Below are positions 26,946 through 33,821 of a stretch of 64,000 nucleotides of DNA, one piece after another. Below the pieces are notes generated by a model that was not told the origin of the DNA, ran no database searches, and worked only from the letters and a program-made list of their open reading frames with translations. Source of the DNA: Patulibacter minatonensis DSM 18081 (GTDB lineage: Bacteria > Actinomycetota > Thermoleophilia > Solirubrobacterales > Solirubrobacteraceae); contig NZ_KI912613.1 in assembly GCF_000519325.1 (NCBI RefSeq), positions 5,216,239 through 5,280,238 of the forward strand. Reading direction: 5' to 3'. The stretch's first letter is position 1, and each line of letters opens with the position of its first letter. The position numbers were made by a program, and so were the translations under genes.

Positions 26946-27217
26946 CCGTGCGTGTGTGTGGTGGTCGGGCGACGAATCGCCCTTCCTATGTTGGTACAGC
27001 GCCGTCCCGGGCACTGCACCATGTTGTCCCGTCCAGCCGCACCAGGATCGGCTCGGACAGGGACATAGTGACGGATTCGCCGCGGTCGCCACTCCCCGGG
27101 AGCGCCGTTTGGCGGCAATCCACCGATGTCCTTAGGTTCCGACCACTCCGATGGCCGAAACGGCCCATCTCACGACGGACACGGTCTGGACGGCCCCGCA
27201 CGCCCTGGACGGATGAC
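26946..27217 (-). other. Structured intergenic region with a possible 26-residue ORF
   Basis: No ordinary gene is visible in this 272-base stretch. Bases 26986-27068 can fold into a three-way junction: a closing helix CTATGT/ACATAG, an inner stem TGGTACAG/CTGCACCA, and a longer bulged stem of about 12 pairs. The minus strand also reads a 26-residue frame (27066-26986, starting MSLSEPILVRLDG, ending DGAVPT) without a ribosome site. It could be a small RNA, a small peptide gene, or the structured 3' end of the pterin-dehydratase transcript. The rest of the gap shows nothing I recognise. Confidence 0.3.
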
Positions 27218-27499
27218 TCACTGCAGCTCGTCGACGCGTTCCGCCAGCTCGAGATCGTTCTCGGTGATCCCGCCGGAGCTGTGGGTGGTGAGCCGCAGGC
27301 GGACCTTGTTGTAGCTGTGGAGCGCGATGTCCGGGTGGTGGCCCTGGGACTCCGCGAGGCCCGCCACGGCGTTCACGAACTGGACGGCCCCGGCGAAGTC
27401 GTCGAGCGTCCACTCGCGCTGGAGCGCACCGTCCTCCCGGGTCCATGCGTGCGCCCCCAGCCACGTCTCGAGCCGTCCCTCACCGATCAGGTCTGCCAT
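27218..27499 (-). CDS. 4a-hydroxytetrahydrobiopterin (pterin-4-alpha-carbinolamine) dehydratase
   Basis: 93 residues. The family signature SQGHHPDIALHSYNKVRLRL, with the catalytic His pair, sits near residues 57-76, and TTHSSGGITENDLELAERVD closes the fold. The enzyme dehydrates 4a-hydroxy-tetrahydropterins, recycling pterin cofactor. No aromatic amino-acid hydroxylase is in the window, so the physiological role (including molybdopterin-related proposals for bacterial homologues) is open. The start codon lies only 11 bases from the divergent GTG of the next gene, so its promoter must overlap that gene. CACTAT 8 bases upstream is a weak candidate. Confidence 0.9.
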   Translation of the reverse strand: MADLIGEGRLETWLGAHAWTREDGALQREWTLDDFAGAVQFVNAVAGLAESQGHHPDIALHSYNKVRLRLTTHSSGGITENDLELAERVDELQ

Positions 27500-27510
27500 A
27501 AACAGGGATA

Positions 27511-28467
27511 GTGGACCACCTGCCGCCCGCACGCCACCAGACCCGCGGTCCGCGGCGCGTCGTCTCGCTCGTCCCGCACGCGACGGAGCTCCTGTTCGCG
27601 CTCGGACTGGGCGACCGCGTGGTCGGCGTCACCCACGAGTGCGACCACCCCGCCGCGGCGCGCGACCTGCCGCAGGTGACCTTCAGCCGACTCGGCGGCG
27701 AGCTCGACGCGCGCGGCATCGACGAGGCGGTCTCCGCCCTCGCCCGCGACGGCCGGTCGCCGAACGGCCTGCACGCGGAGCTGCTCCGGGAGCTCCGCCC
27801 GGACCTCGTGATCACGCAGGAGCTCTGCGCCGTCTGCGCCGTCTCCCACGAGGACGTCGTGGCGCTGACGGCCGACCTCCCCGGGCCCCCGGACGTCCTC
27901 GCCCTCGACCCGCACACCTTCGGGGAGACCCTGGACGACGTCCGAACCGTCGCCGGGCTGTGCGGCGTCCCCGACGCGGGACGGGCGCTGCTGCGGGAGA
28001 TCGGGTCCCGCACGGACCGCATCCGGGTGGCCGTGCGGAGCGCCCCGCGCCCACGCGTCGTCGCGGTCGAGTGGCTGGACCCCGTCTACGTCGCCGGGCA
28101 CTGGACGCCGCAGCTGATCGACCTGGCCGGCGGCGTCGACCTGCTGGGTCTGCCCGGGGAGCACAGCGCCCGGGCGCGCTGGGAGGATCTCGCGATGCTG
28201 CGTCCCGACGTCGTCGTCTGCATGCCCTGCGGCTACGACGCCGAGCGGTCCCTCGTCGAGGCCACGCCGCACGCCGCACGCCTGTGGGCGACGGGTGCCC
28301 GTCGGGTCGTCGCCGTCGACGCGAACGGGCTGCTCACGCGACCCGGTCCCCGGCTCGTCGCCGGGATCGAGACCCTCGCGCACGCGCTGCATCCCGCCCT
28401 GGTGCCGGACGCCCCCGGCGCCGTCCTCGACGTCCCGCGGAGCACCGTCCCGGTGGCCACCCGGTGA
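27511..28467 (+). CDS. BtuF-like periplasmic-binding-fold protein without signal peptide (cobalamin-binding type)
   Basis: 318 residues from GTG 27511. RRVVSLVPHATELLFALGLGDRVVGVTHECDHP is the typical N-terminus of BtuF/FecB-type substrate-binding domains. RPDLVITQELCAVCAVSHEDV and the C-terminal lobe (DVVVCMPCGYDAERSL) follow. No signal peptide, lipobox or ABC-transporter genes are present, so it may be cytoplasmic. This signal-less subgroup is often annotated cobalamin-binding protein. Several Cys residues (CAVCAV; MPCGY) could coordinate a ligand or metal. Its stop overlaps the next gene's GTG (GTGA), coupling it to a glycosyltransferase. AGGGATA just upstream of the GTG and TAAACA 6 bases upstream are both candidate start signals. 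Confidence 0.78.
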   Translation: MDHLPPARHQTRGPRRVVSLVPHATELLFALGLGDRVVGVTHECDHPAAARDLPQVTFSRLGGELDARGIDEAVSALARDGRSPNGLHAELLRELRPDLVITQELCAVCAVSHEDVVALTADLPGPPDVLALDPHTFGETLDDVRTVAGLCGVPDAGRALLREIGSRTDRIRVAVRSAPRPRVVAVEWLDPVYVAGHWTPQLIDLAGGVDLLGLPGEHSARARWEDLAMLRPDVVVCMPCGYDAERSLVEATPHAARLWATGARRVVAVDANGLLTRPGPRLVAGIETLAHALHPALVPDAPGAVLDVPRSTVPVATR

Positions 28468-29645
28468 GCGCCCCCCGGCGGGTCCTCTACCTGCACAGCT
28501 CGGCCGGCCGCTACGGCGCGGACCGCCAGCTGGTCGCGATGGCCGGCGGGCTCGATCCCGACCGCTGGCGGGCCACGGCCGTCCTCGCCGAGGACGGGCC
28601 GCTCGTCGACGACCTCCGCGACGTCGGCGCGGAGGTCCTCGTCCGGCCGCTCGCGGTGCTGCGCCGCGAGCTGTTCTCCCCCGCCGGCCTCGTCCGCGTG
28701 GGGCGCGAATGGGGCTCCGACCTCGTCGGGCTCGGGCGGATCGCCCGGCGCCGCGGCGTCGCGGTGCTCCACAGCAACACGTCGGTGACCCTCGGCGGCG
28801 CCCCCGCCGCCGCCGCCCTGGGGATCCCGCACGTGTGGCACGTCCGGGAGATCTACACCGGGTTCGAGCGGTTCTGGCCCGCCTACGGCCGCATGCTGAC
28901 CACGGCGTCCGTGCTCCCGTGCGTCAGCGAGGCCGTGCGCGCGCAGTTCGCGGGCCTCGGTCGCGCCGACCGCGCGCGGGTGCTCCACGACGGCCTCGCG
29001 CTCGCGCCGGACCCCGTCGACCGGGACGAGGCCCGGGCCGCCCTCGGGATCCCTGAGGACGCGTTCGTCACGGCGCTCCTGGGGCGGCTGTCGGCGTGGA
29101 AGGGCCAGGAGCTCCTCGTCGAGGCCCTCGGTCGCCCGGCGCTGCGGGACGACCGCCGGTCCCTCGTCCTGCTCGCGGGCGCCGCGTGGCGGGAGGACCC
29201 GACGCTCGGGGACGCCCTCCGGACGCGCGCCGCGGAGCTCGGCGTCGGGGACCGCCTGCTGCTCCCGGGGTTCGTCGACCGCGTCGGCCTCGTCTACGCC
29301 GCCGCCGACGTCGTCGCCGTCCCGTCGACGCACCCCGACCCGCTGCCGAACGCCGCGCTCGAGGCCGCCGCCGCGGGCTGCTGCGTCGTGGCCGCCGACC
29401 ACGGGGGCCTGCGGGAGATCCTCGACGGCGGACGCACCGGGGTGCTCGTCCCGCCCGGGGACGCCGGGGCCCTCGCGTCGACCCTCGCCGGGCTCCGCGA
29501 CGACCCCGGTCGCCGGGAGGCCCTCGGGGCGCTGGCCGCCGACGACGCCGCGCGGCGGTTCGGCGCGGCCCTGCTCGCGGAGCGCCTGCAGGCGCTCTAC
29601 GACGAGCAGACGGCGGGCGGCCGGGCGGCCCCCGCGGTCAGCTGA
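28464..29645 (+). CDS. GT4-type glycosyltransferase
   Basis: 393 residues, GT-B fold. The N-terminal domain opens RRVLYLHSSAGRYGADRQL, and the acceptor-side VWHVREIYTGFERF follows. The C-terminal nucleotide-sugar domain has LLGRLSAWKGQELLVEAL, LPGFVDRVGLVYAAADVVAVPS, and the EX7E-like region PDPLPNAALEAAAAGCCVVAADHGGLREIL. It transfers a sugar to a cytoplasmic-side acceptor, probably an envelope glycan; donor and acceptor are unknown. The start is set by the four-base GTGA overlap with the upstream gene. It ends by overlapping the convergent membrane-protein gene by eight bases, leaving no room for a terminator. Confidence 0.88.
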   Translation: MSAPRRVLYLHSSAGRYGADRQLVAMAGGLDPDRWRATAVLAEDGPLVDDLRDVGAEVLVRPLAVLRRELFSPAGLVRVGREWGSDLVGLGRIARRRGVAVLHSNTSVTLGGAPAAAALGIPHVWHVREIYTGFERFWPAYGRMLTTASVLPCVSEAVRAQFAGLGRADRARVLHDGLALAPDPVDRDEARAALGIPEDAFVTALLGRLSAWKGQELLVEALGRPALRDDRRSLVLLAGAAWREDPTLGDALRTRAAELGVGDRLLLPGFVDRVGLVYAAADVVAVPSTHPDPLPNAALEAAAAGCCVVAADHGGLREILDGGRTGVLVPPGDAGALASTLAGLRDDPGRREALGALAADDAARRFGAALLAERLQALYDEQTAGGRAAPAVS

Positions 29646-30879
29646 TCGCGCCGCACTCCCGGAAGCCGAGGGCCATCAGCGCGTCGAGCGAGCTCTGCTG
29701 CGCGAGGTCGAGGTCGGCGGCGGCGCCGTCGCTGGTCTCCCCCGTCCGCTGCACCTGGTCGGCGAGGCTGTCGGCCAGGGTGGCGACCGCCTGCCCCGAG
29801 CGCACCGCGTCGGCGCGGACGGGCTCGAGCATCGGCACGTCGCCGAGGTCGATGCGCCCGACCCGGGTGCTGATCTGCCGCCACGCGCCGGCGAGCGCCC
29901 GGAAGCCCTCGGCGACCTCGGCGTTCGTGACACCCCGGCCGACCCGGCGGTACCCGTTGTCGACCTTCTGGCGGTACACGGCGCAGACCGCGTTGCCCGC
30001 GCTCAGCGCGGACGGGGAGCTCGGACCGCCCAGGCACGGCGCGCCGAGCTCGCGCAGGGACGCGAACGCCTCGAGCAGCTGGAGGACCGACGGGAGCTGG
30101 GAGCTGTCCGGCGCGTTGCGGGCCAGCGTCTCGCCGTCACCCGTCTCCGTCGCCTGCAGCGCGCTGCGGAGGCCGTCGCGCAGCTCGACCAGTCCGCTGC
30201 GGGGCTCGCCGACCAGACCGTCGAGCGCCTTCGGCAGCTCGTCGTCCTGCAGCATGTCGAGCACCTCGGTCACGCCGCGCAGGCGCACCGTGACGGCCTG
30301 CCGGTAGCCCGCGGGGTCCGTGGTCAGCGGCGCGAGGCGGCTGGTCGTCAGCGCGCGGGAGCACCGGCGGGAGGTCTCCAGGCGCCACTCGCCGAGCCCG
30401 CCGACGCCCGGGTCCGCCCGCCAGGCCCCCGCCGTGCGGGTCGCGCGGGTGACCTCCGGGCCACCCGCGATGCGCACGGTCGCGACGTCGCCGTCGACCT
30501 CCGCCTCCAGCGGCTTCCCGACCGCGGCGGGCAACGGCTCGAGCGCGGCGCGCAGCAGGCGGTTGGGCACGTTCCGGCACTCGGTCCGCGGCTTCGGGAG
30601 GAAGCGGGCGAGGGCCGCGAGGTCCTGCTGCGTCTGCGCGCCCAGGGCCGCGCACAGGCGCCGCGACGACGGGGTCGGCCGGGACGTGACCGAGGCGGTC
30701 AGGCGCTCGGCGGCCGAGACCGCGGCGCGGCGCTCCTCGGGCGAGCCCTTGCCGCCGCCGAGCAGCAGCAGGGCCCCGGCGGCGACGAGCACCACGACGA
30801 GGACGGCGCCGCCGATCAGCGGCAGGCGGGCTGGGAGGCGACGGCGGGAACCGCCGGACGACAGGGGTCCGCGGCTCAT
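29638..30879 (-). CDS. Single-pass membrane protein with large extracytoplasmic domain, unknown function
   Basis: 413 residues. A short basic cytoplasmic tail (RGPLSSGGSRRRLPAR) precedes one membrane helix (LIGGAVLVVVLVAAGALLLL). A domain of about 360 residues follows, rich in Ala/Leu/Arg helices, with four or more Cys residues (RRLCAAL; RTECRNV; TSRRCSRA; GAPCLGG) that could pair outside the membrane. I recognise no family. Its ATG overlaps the rhomboid stop (ATGA), so the two are translated together. A single-pass protein coupled to a rhomboid protease is a plausible substrate or regulator, which is inference. It overlaps the convergent glycosyltransferase end by eight bases. Confidence 0.65.
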   Translation of the reverse strand: MSRGPLSSGGSRRRLPARLPLIGGAVLVVVLVAAGALLLLGGGKGSPEERRAAVSAAERLTASVTSRPTPSSRRLCAALGAQTQQDLAALARFLPKPRTECRNVPNRLLRAALEPLPAAVGKPLEAEVDGDVATVRIAGGPEVTRATRTAGAWRADPGVGGLGEWRLETSRRCSRALTTSRLAPLTTDPAGYRQAVTVRLRGVTEVLDMLQDDELPKALDGLVGEPRSGLVELRDGLRSALQATETGDGETLARNAPDSSQLPSVLQLLEAFASLRELGAPCLGGPSSPSALSAGNAVCAVYRQKVDNGYRRVGRGVTNAEVAEGFRALAGAWRQISTRVGRIDLGDVPMLEPVRADAVRSGQAVATLADSLADQVQRTGETSDGAAADLDLAQQSSLDALMALGFRECGAIS

Positions 30880-31706
30880 CCGAACCTCACGGTCTGCTCG
30901 GACGAGCCGGCCACGACGATCGAGCCGATCACCGCGACGACGCAGAGCCCACCGCACAGCGCGGGCCCGAGCCACCGGGGACCGCGCCGCGAGCCCTCGT
31001 ACAGGACGAAGGCCGCGAGGGCGCCGAAGACGAGCCCGCCGAGGTGCCCGCCCCAGCTGACCCCGGGCCGGAACGACAGCACGAGGTTGATCAGCAGCAG
31101 GAACCCGAGCTGGCTCTGGAACGGGTTCTCGCCCCGTCGGCGCATCTCCACGAGCAGGTAGCCCGCGAGGCCGAAGACCGCCCCGGAGGCGCCGACGGTG
31201 CCCTGCAGGGGGTTCGTCGTCTGGATCATCGCGCCGAGCGAGCCGCCCAGGAGCGCCACGAGATAGAGGAGGGCGAACCGCGGACCGCCGAGCTTGCCCT
31301 CGATCTCGCTGCCCAGGAACCAGAGCAGCAGCATGTTGAACGCGATGTGGATGAGCCCGGCGTGCAGGAAGCCGCTGGTGACCAGACGCCAGTAGTCGTG
31401 CTGCTCGATGCCGGCGCGGAACAGCACGCCGTTGCGGTCGATCCACGAGCCGTTCGTGCCCTCGAGGCCGAAGTTGCCGCCGGCGAGGAACGCGACGATG
31501 CAGATCCCGATGATCGCCTGCGTCACCCGCGGCAGGTGCCCGCCGCCGACGGAGGAGATCGTGTGGACCTTCGTGCGCTGCTTGGCGCACTCCGGGCATC
31601 GCATGCCGACCGGGGTCGACGTCATGCAGTCGGGGCAGATCGGACGGTCGCAGTTCGAGCACGACACGCCCGTCTCGCGCGCCGGGTGGCGGTAACAGGT
31701 GGCCAT
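30876..31706 (-). CDS. Rhomboid-family intramembrane serine protease with N-terminal zinc-finger
   Basis: 276 residues. The N-terminal 45 residues form a B-box-like zinc finger (CYRHPARETGVSCSNCDRP, then CPDC and CPEC). Six membrane helices follow. The catalytic Ser is in GTVGASGAVFGL (Ser174) and the catalytic His in SWGGHLGG (His221). SGFLHAGLIHIAFNM supplies the oxyanion/structural His and Asn in helix 2. It cleaves membrane-anchored substrates within the bilayer. This architecture is common in actinobacteria. The gene overlaps the downstream single-pass membrane protein, a candidate substrate. TACGCT lies 9 bases before the ATG. Confidence 0.92.
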   Translation of the reverse strand: MATCYRHPARETGVSCSNCDRPICPDCMTSTPVGMRCPECAKQRTKVHTISSVGGGHLPRVTQAIIGICIVAFLAGGNFGLEGTNGSWIDRNGVLFRAGIEQHDYWRLVTSGFLHAGLIHIAFNMLLLWFLGSEIEGKLGGPRFALLYLVALLGGSLGAMIQTTNPLQGTVGASGAVFGLAGYLLVEMRRRGENPFQSQLGFLLLINLVLSFRPGVSWGGHLGGLVFGALAAFVLYEGSRRGPRWLGPALCGGLCVVAVIGSIVVAGSSEQTVRFG

Positions 31707-31743
31707 CGACGGCGGAGCGTATCGGTCGCGCCTCAGGCGACGA

Positions 31744-32106
31744 TCAACGCCTGCCGAGGCGCTGGGCGCCCCGACGGACGACCCCGGCGACGTCCTCCGC
31801 CGCGCGGTCGATCGTCCGCCCCGCCTGGGCGCCCCGCGAGCGGCTGACCTGCTTCCACCGCAACGCGGCGAGGCCGGTGCCGGCGACCCCGCCGACGGCG
31901 ACGGCGATCGCGGGCCGGACCCAGTTGCGCGGGTCCTTCATGGCGCGGAGCTCCCACGACTCGAGCTCGTCGGCCGCCATCTCGGAGAGGTTCCGCAGCG
32001 TCGACTCCACCCGGGTGCCGAGGCGCTCCGGCGGCTCGACGGGGGCCATGGCCTCCCGGAGCAGGCGCTCGATGTCGACCGCGGACTTGTCGACGGACCG
32101 GCTCAC
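31744..32106 (-). CDS. Small protein coupled to the ECF sigma factor; candidate anti-sigma or partner
   Basis: 120 residues. The first 55 form an acidic helical region (SAVDIERLLREAMAPVEPPERLGTRVESTL; MAADELESWELRAMKDPRNW), then one membrane-like segment (AIAVAVGGVAGTGLAALRW), then a basic tail. The layout (cytoplasmic helices plus one membrane helix) resembles an anti-sigma factor, but the His-x3-Cys-x2-Cys zinc signature is absent. Position is the main argument: its GTG overlaps the sigma-factor stop by four bases (GTGA). It could equally be an unrelated membrane-associated protein. I recognise no named family. Confidence 0.6.
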   Translation of the reverse strand: MSRSVDKSAVDIERLLREAMAPVEPPERLGTRVESTLRNLSEMAADELESWELRAMKDPRNWVRPAIAVAVGGVAGTGLAALRWKQVSRSRGAQAGRTIDRAAEDVAGVVRRGAQRLGRR

Positions 32107-32648
32107 GACGGCAGCCCCGGCGTCGGCTGGTCGGCCACGAGGCCCTCCAGCTGCTTGATCGACCGGTGGATCAGCACCTTCGTCGCGCCGTCGGACCGTC
32201 CCATCGCGCGGGCGATCTCGCGGTTGTCCATCCCGAGGGCGAAGCGCATGATCAGGGCCTCACGGCGGTCGTCCGGCAGGTGCTGCACGGCGGCGAGGAT
32301 GCGGCCCAGCTCGTCGCGCTCCTCCACGAGGTCCTCGGTCGTGTGGGTCGCCCGCAGGATCGTCGTCGACTCGTCGTCGTCGATCGAGGTCTGCGGGCGC
32401 CGTGACCGGTCCCGGAAGAGGTTGGCGGCGAGGTTGTGGGCGATGCGGATCAGCCAGGGCCGCAGGGGCCGCCCGTCCGATTCGCGGAGCGCACGCTCGA
32501 AGTGCCGGTACGCCTGCAGGAACGTCTGCTCGGTGAGGTCCTCCGCGTCGTGGTGGTTGCCGACCCGGTAGTAGGCGAAGGAGTAGACGTCGCGGAGGTG
32601 GTCCCGGTAGAGCTCGGAGAACCTGTCGTCGAGCTCGGCCTTTTCCAC
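32103..32648 (-). CDS. ECF-type RNA polymerase sigma factor
   Basis: 181 residues from GTG 32648. Region 2 is visible as ELYRDHLRDVYSFAYYRVGNHHDAEDLTEQTFLQAYRHFE and RPWLIRIAHNLAANLFRDRSRR. Region 4 is HLPDDRREALIMRFALGMDNREIARAMGRSDGATKVLIHRSIKQL with its helix-turn-helix. No regions 1 or 3 are present, so this is an ECF factor that redirects RNA polymerase. GTG 32657 is in frame, but 32648 is chosen because TAAGGT (32656-32661, minus strand) sits 7 bases before it. The coupled downstream gene encodes a likely regulator. Confidence 0.88.
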   Translation of the reverse strand: MEKAELDDRFSELYRDHLRDVYSFAYYRVGNHHDAEDLTEQTFLQAYRHFERALRESDGRPLRPWLIRIAHNLAANLFRDRSRRPQTSIDDDESTTILRATHTTEDLVEERDELGRILAAVQHLPDDRREALIMRFALGMDNREIARAMGRSDGATKVLIHRSIKQLEGLVADQPTPGLPS

Positions 32649-32655
32649 GCGGAGC

Positions 32656-32661
32656 ACCTTA
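32656..32661 (-). promoter_or_regulatory. -10 hexamer for the ECF sigma gene
   Basis: Minus-strand TAAGGT lies 7 bases before GTG 32648 and overlaps the alternative start GTG 32657, arguing for the shorter protein. Confidence 0.4.
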
Positions 32662-32703
32662 CCGCCGGTAGGCGGTGGCGGCGGTCCGCGCCTCGCGTCG
32701 TCC

Positions 32704-33588
32704 TCAGGCGCCTGCCGAGCGGGCCTTCCGGTCAGGGTCGCCCGCGGGGAGCGCGGCGACGGGCTGCAGGCCCTCGGGCGCGAGCTCGGGACGGAGGTGC
32801 GCCGGGTCGACCCCGATGCCGGTCTCCGTCGTGTGCCCGCCGAGGCTGTTCCAGCCGAGCTCGACGCACGGCCAGATCCGCTCGGTGACGGCGTTGGCCA
32901 GCTCGCCCGTCGGCTGGTCGACCTGCGGGAAGGTCAGCGCGCGACCGGCGCGGACGATGACCTTGTGCGGTCGGATCCGCCAACCCGTGCGGACGTGGGT
33001 CGTGCCGTGAATCGAGATCGGCACCACGGGGACGCCGGTCTCCAGCGCCAGGCGCCCGACGCCGCGCTTCGGGCGGCCCAGACCGCCGGGGCGGACCCGG
33101 GTGCCCTCCGGGAAGATCACGACGCAGTCCCCGCGCTCGAGGATCTCGCGCGCCGTGCTCATCGCGTCGCCGTCGGCGTTGCCACGGTCGATCGGGAAGG
33201 CGCCGAGGCTGTTCAGGAACCAGCGCTGCAGCGGCTTGCGGAAGAGCTCCTTCTTCGCCACGAAGTACAGCGGACGACGACTCATCGCGCCGATGATGAA
33301 CGGGTCGAGGAAGCTGCGGTGGTTCGCCGCGAAGATCACCGGGCCGGTGGCCGGCACGTGCTCGCGGCCGATCCGCGCCAGGCGGAAGTACACGTGGAAG
33401 AACGGCTGGAAGAACGCCCGGACCGTCCAGTACACGAGCGGGTTGACGCCCTTGCCCACCCGCGCGTGCAGGGCGAGCCGCTGATCCCGGTCGAGATCCG
33501 GCCGCTCGGCCTTGGCGGGCAGCGAGCGCACCGCGGGCAGCGGGGTCTCGTCGGGGCGGTGCTCGGGGGCGGGTGACTCGCGATCCAT
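32704..33588 (-). CDS. 1-acyl-sn-glycerol-3-phosphate acyltransferase family protein
   Basis: 294 residues. The catalytic HX4D motif is NHRSFLD (His90, Asp95) and the phosphate-binding motif is FPEGTR (159-164). PVVPISIHGTT matches the fourth conserved block. A hydrophobic stretch before the HX4D (PLVYWTVRAFFQPFFHVYF) anchors it to the membrane. It acylates lysophosphatidic acid or a similar acceptor in phospholipid synthesis. The N- and C-terminal extensions of about 45 and 70 residues are charged and Pro-rich. It is not coupled to neighbours; tRNA-Thr lies about 60 bases upstream on the same strand. Confidence 0.88.
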   Translation of the reverse strand: MDRESPAPEHRPDETPLPAVRSLPAKAERPDLDRDQRLALHARVGKGVNPLVYWTVRAFFQPFFHVYFRLARIGREHVPATGPVIFAANHRSFLDPFIIGAMSRRPLYFVAKKELFRKPLQRWFLNSLGAFPIDRGNADGDAMSTAREILERGDCVVIFPEGTRVRPGGLGRPKRGVGRLALETGVPVVPISIHGTTHVRTGWRIRPHKVIVRAGRALTFPQVDQPTGELANAVTERIWPCVELGWNSLGGHTTETGIGVDPAHLRPELAPEGLQPVAALPAGDPDRKARSAGA

Positions 33589-33649
33589 CTGTACTGCAAG
33601 ACCCCGTGCGGGGCCCGCGGTTACATCCGGCGGCCCGCGACCTGCGCCA

Positions 33650-33723
33650 AGCCCACGGTCAGATTCGAACTGACGACCTTCGCTTTACAAGAGCGCTGCT
33701 CTGGCCAACTGAGCTACGCGGGC
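33650..33723 (-). tRNA. tRNA-Thr (anticodon TGT)
   Basis: Read on the minus strand, GCCCGCG pairs with CGTGGGC (one G-U) as acceptor stem. The D arm is AGCTCAGTTGGCCAGAGC, the anticodon loop CTTGTAA gives TGT, and the T arm is GTCAG-TTCGAAT-CTGAC. The first anticodon-stem pair is a G/A mismatch. CCA is not encoded. The discriminator base reads U. Confidence 0.93.
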
Positions 33724-33809
33724 GGGCTGCCGCCATCGTAGCGACGCCCGTGACCCTCGACGTCGACGGTTCACTCCGCCCCGCCGGTGGGTGTCCGCCC
33801 CCGCTCACC

Positions 33810-33815
33810 TACCCT
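33810..33815 (+). promoter_or_regulatory. -10 hexamer for the ABC exporter gene
   Basis: TACCCT lies 6 bases before ATG 33822. The intervening GGAGCC could also be read as a partial ribosome site, but it abuts the start codon too closely. Confidence 0.4.
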
Positions 33816-33821
33816 GGAGCC

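Noticed and set aside
26988-27068. A 26-residue plus-strand ORF in the gap before the pterin dehydratase
   Set aside because: It is the exact antisense register of the minus-strand frame, created by the palindromic CTATGT/ACATAG ends. It has no ribosome site or hexamer.
27400-27511. Cobalamin riboswitch upstream of the BtuF-like gene
   Set aside because: The upstream gap is only 11 bases, and none of the B12-box features are present.
33602-33613. CCCCGTGCGGGG hairpin near tRNA-Thr as a tRNA terminator
   Set aside because: Only a four-base stem with a 4-base loop and TCTT tail; too weak to claim.
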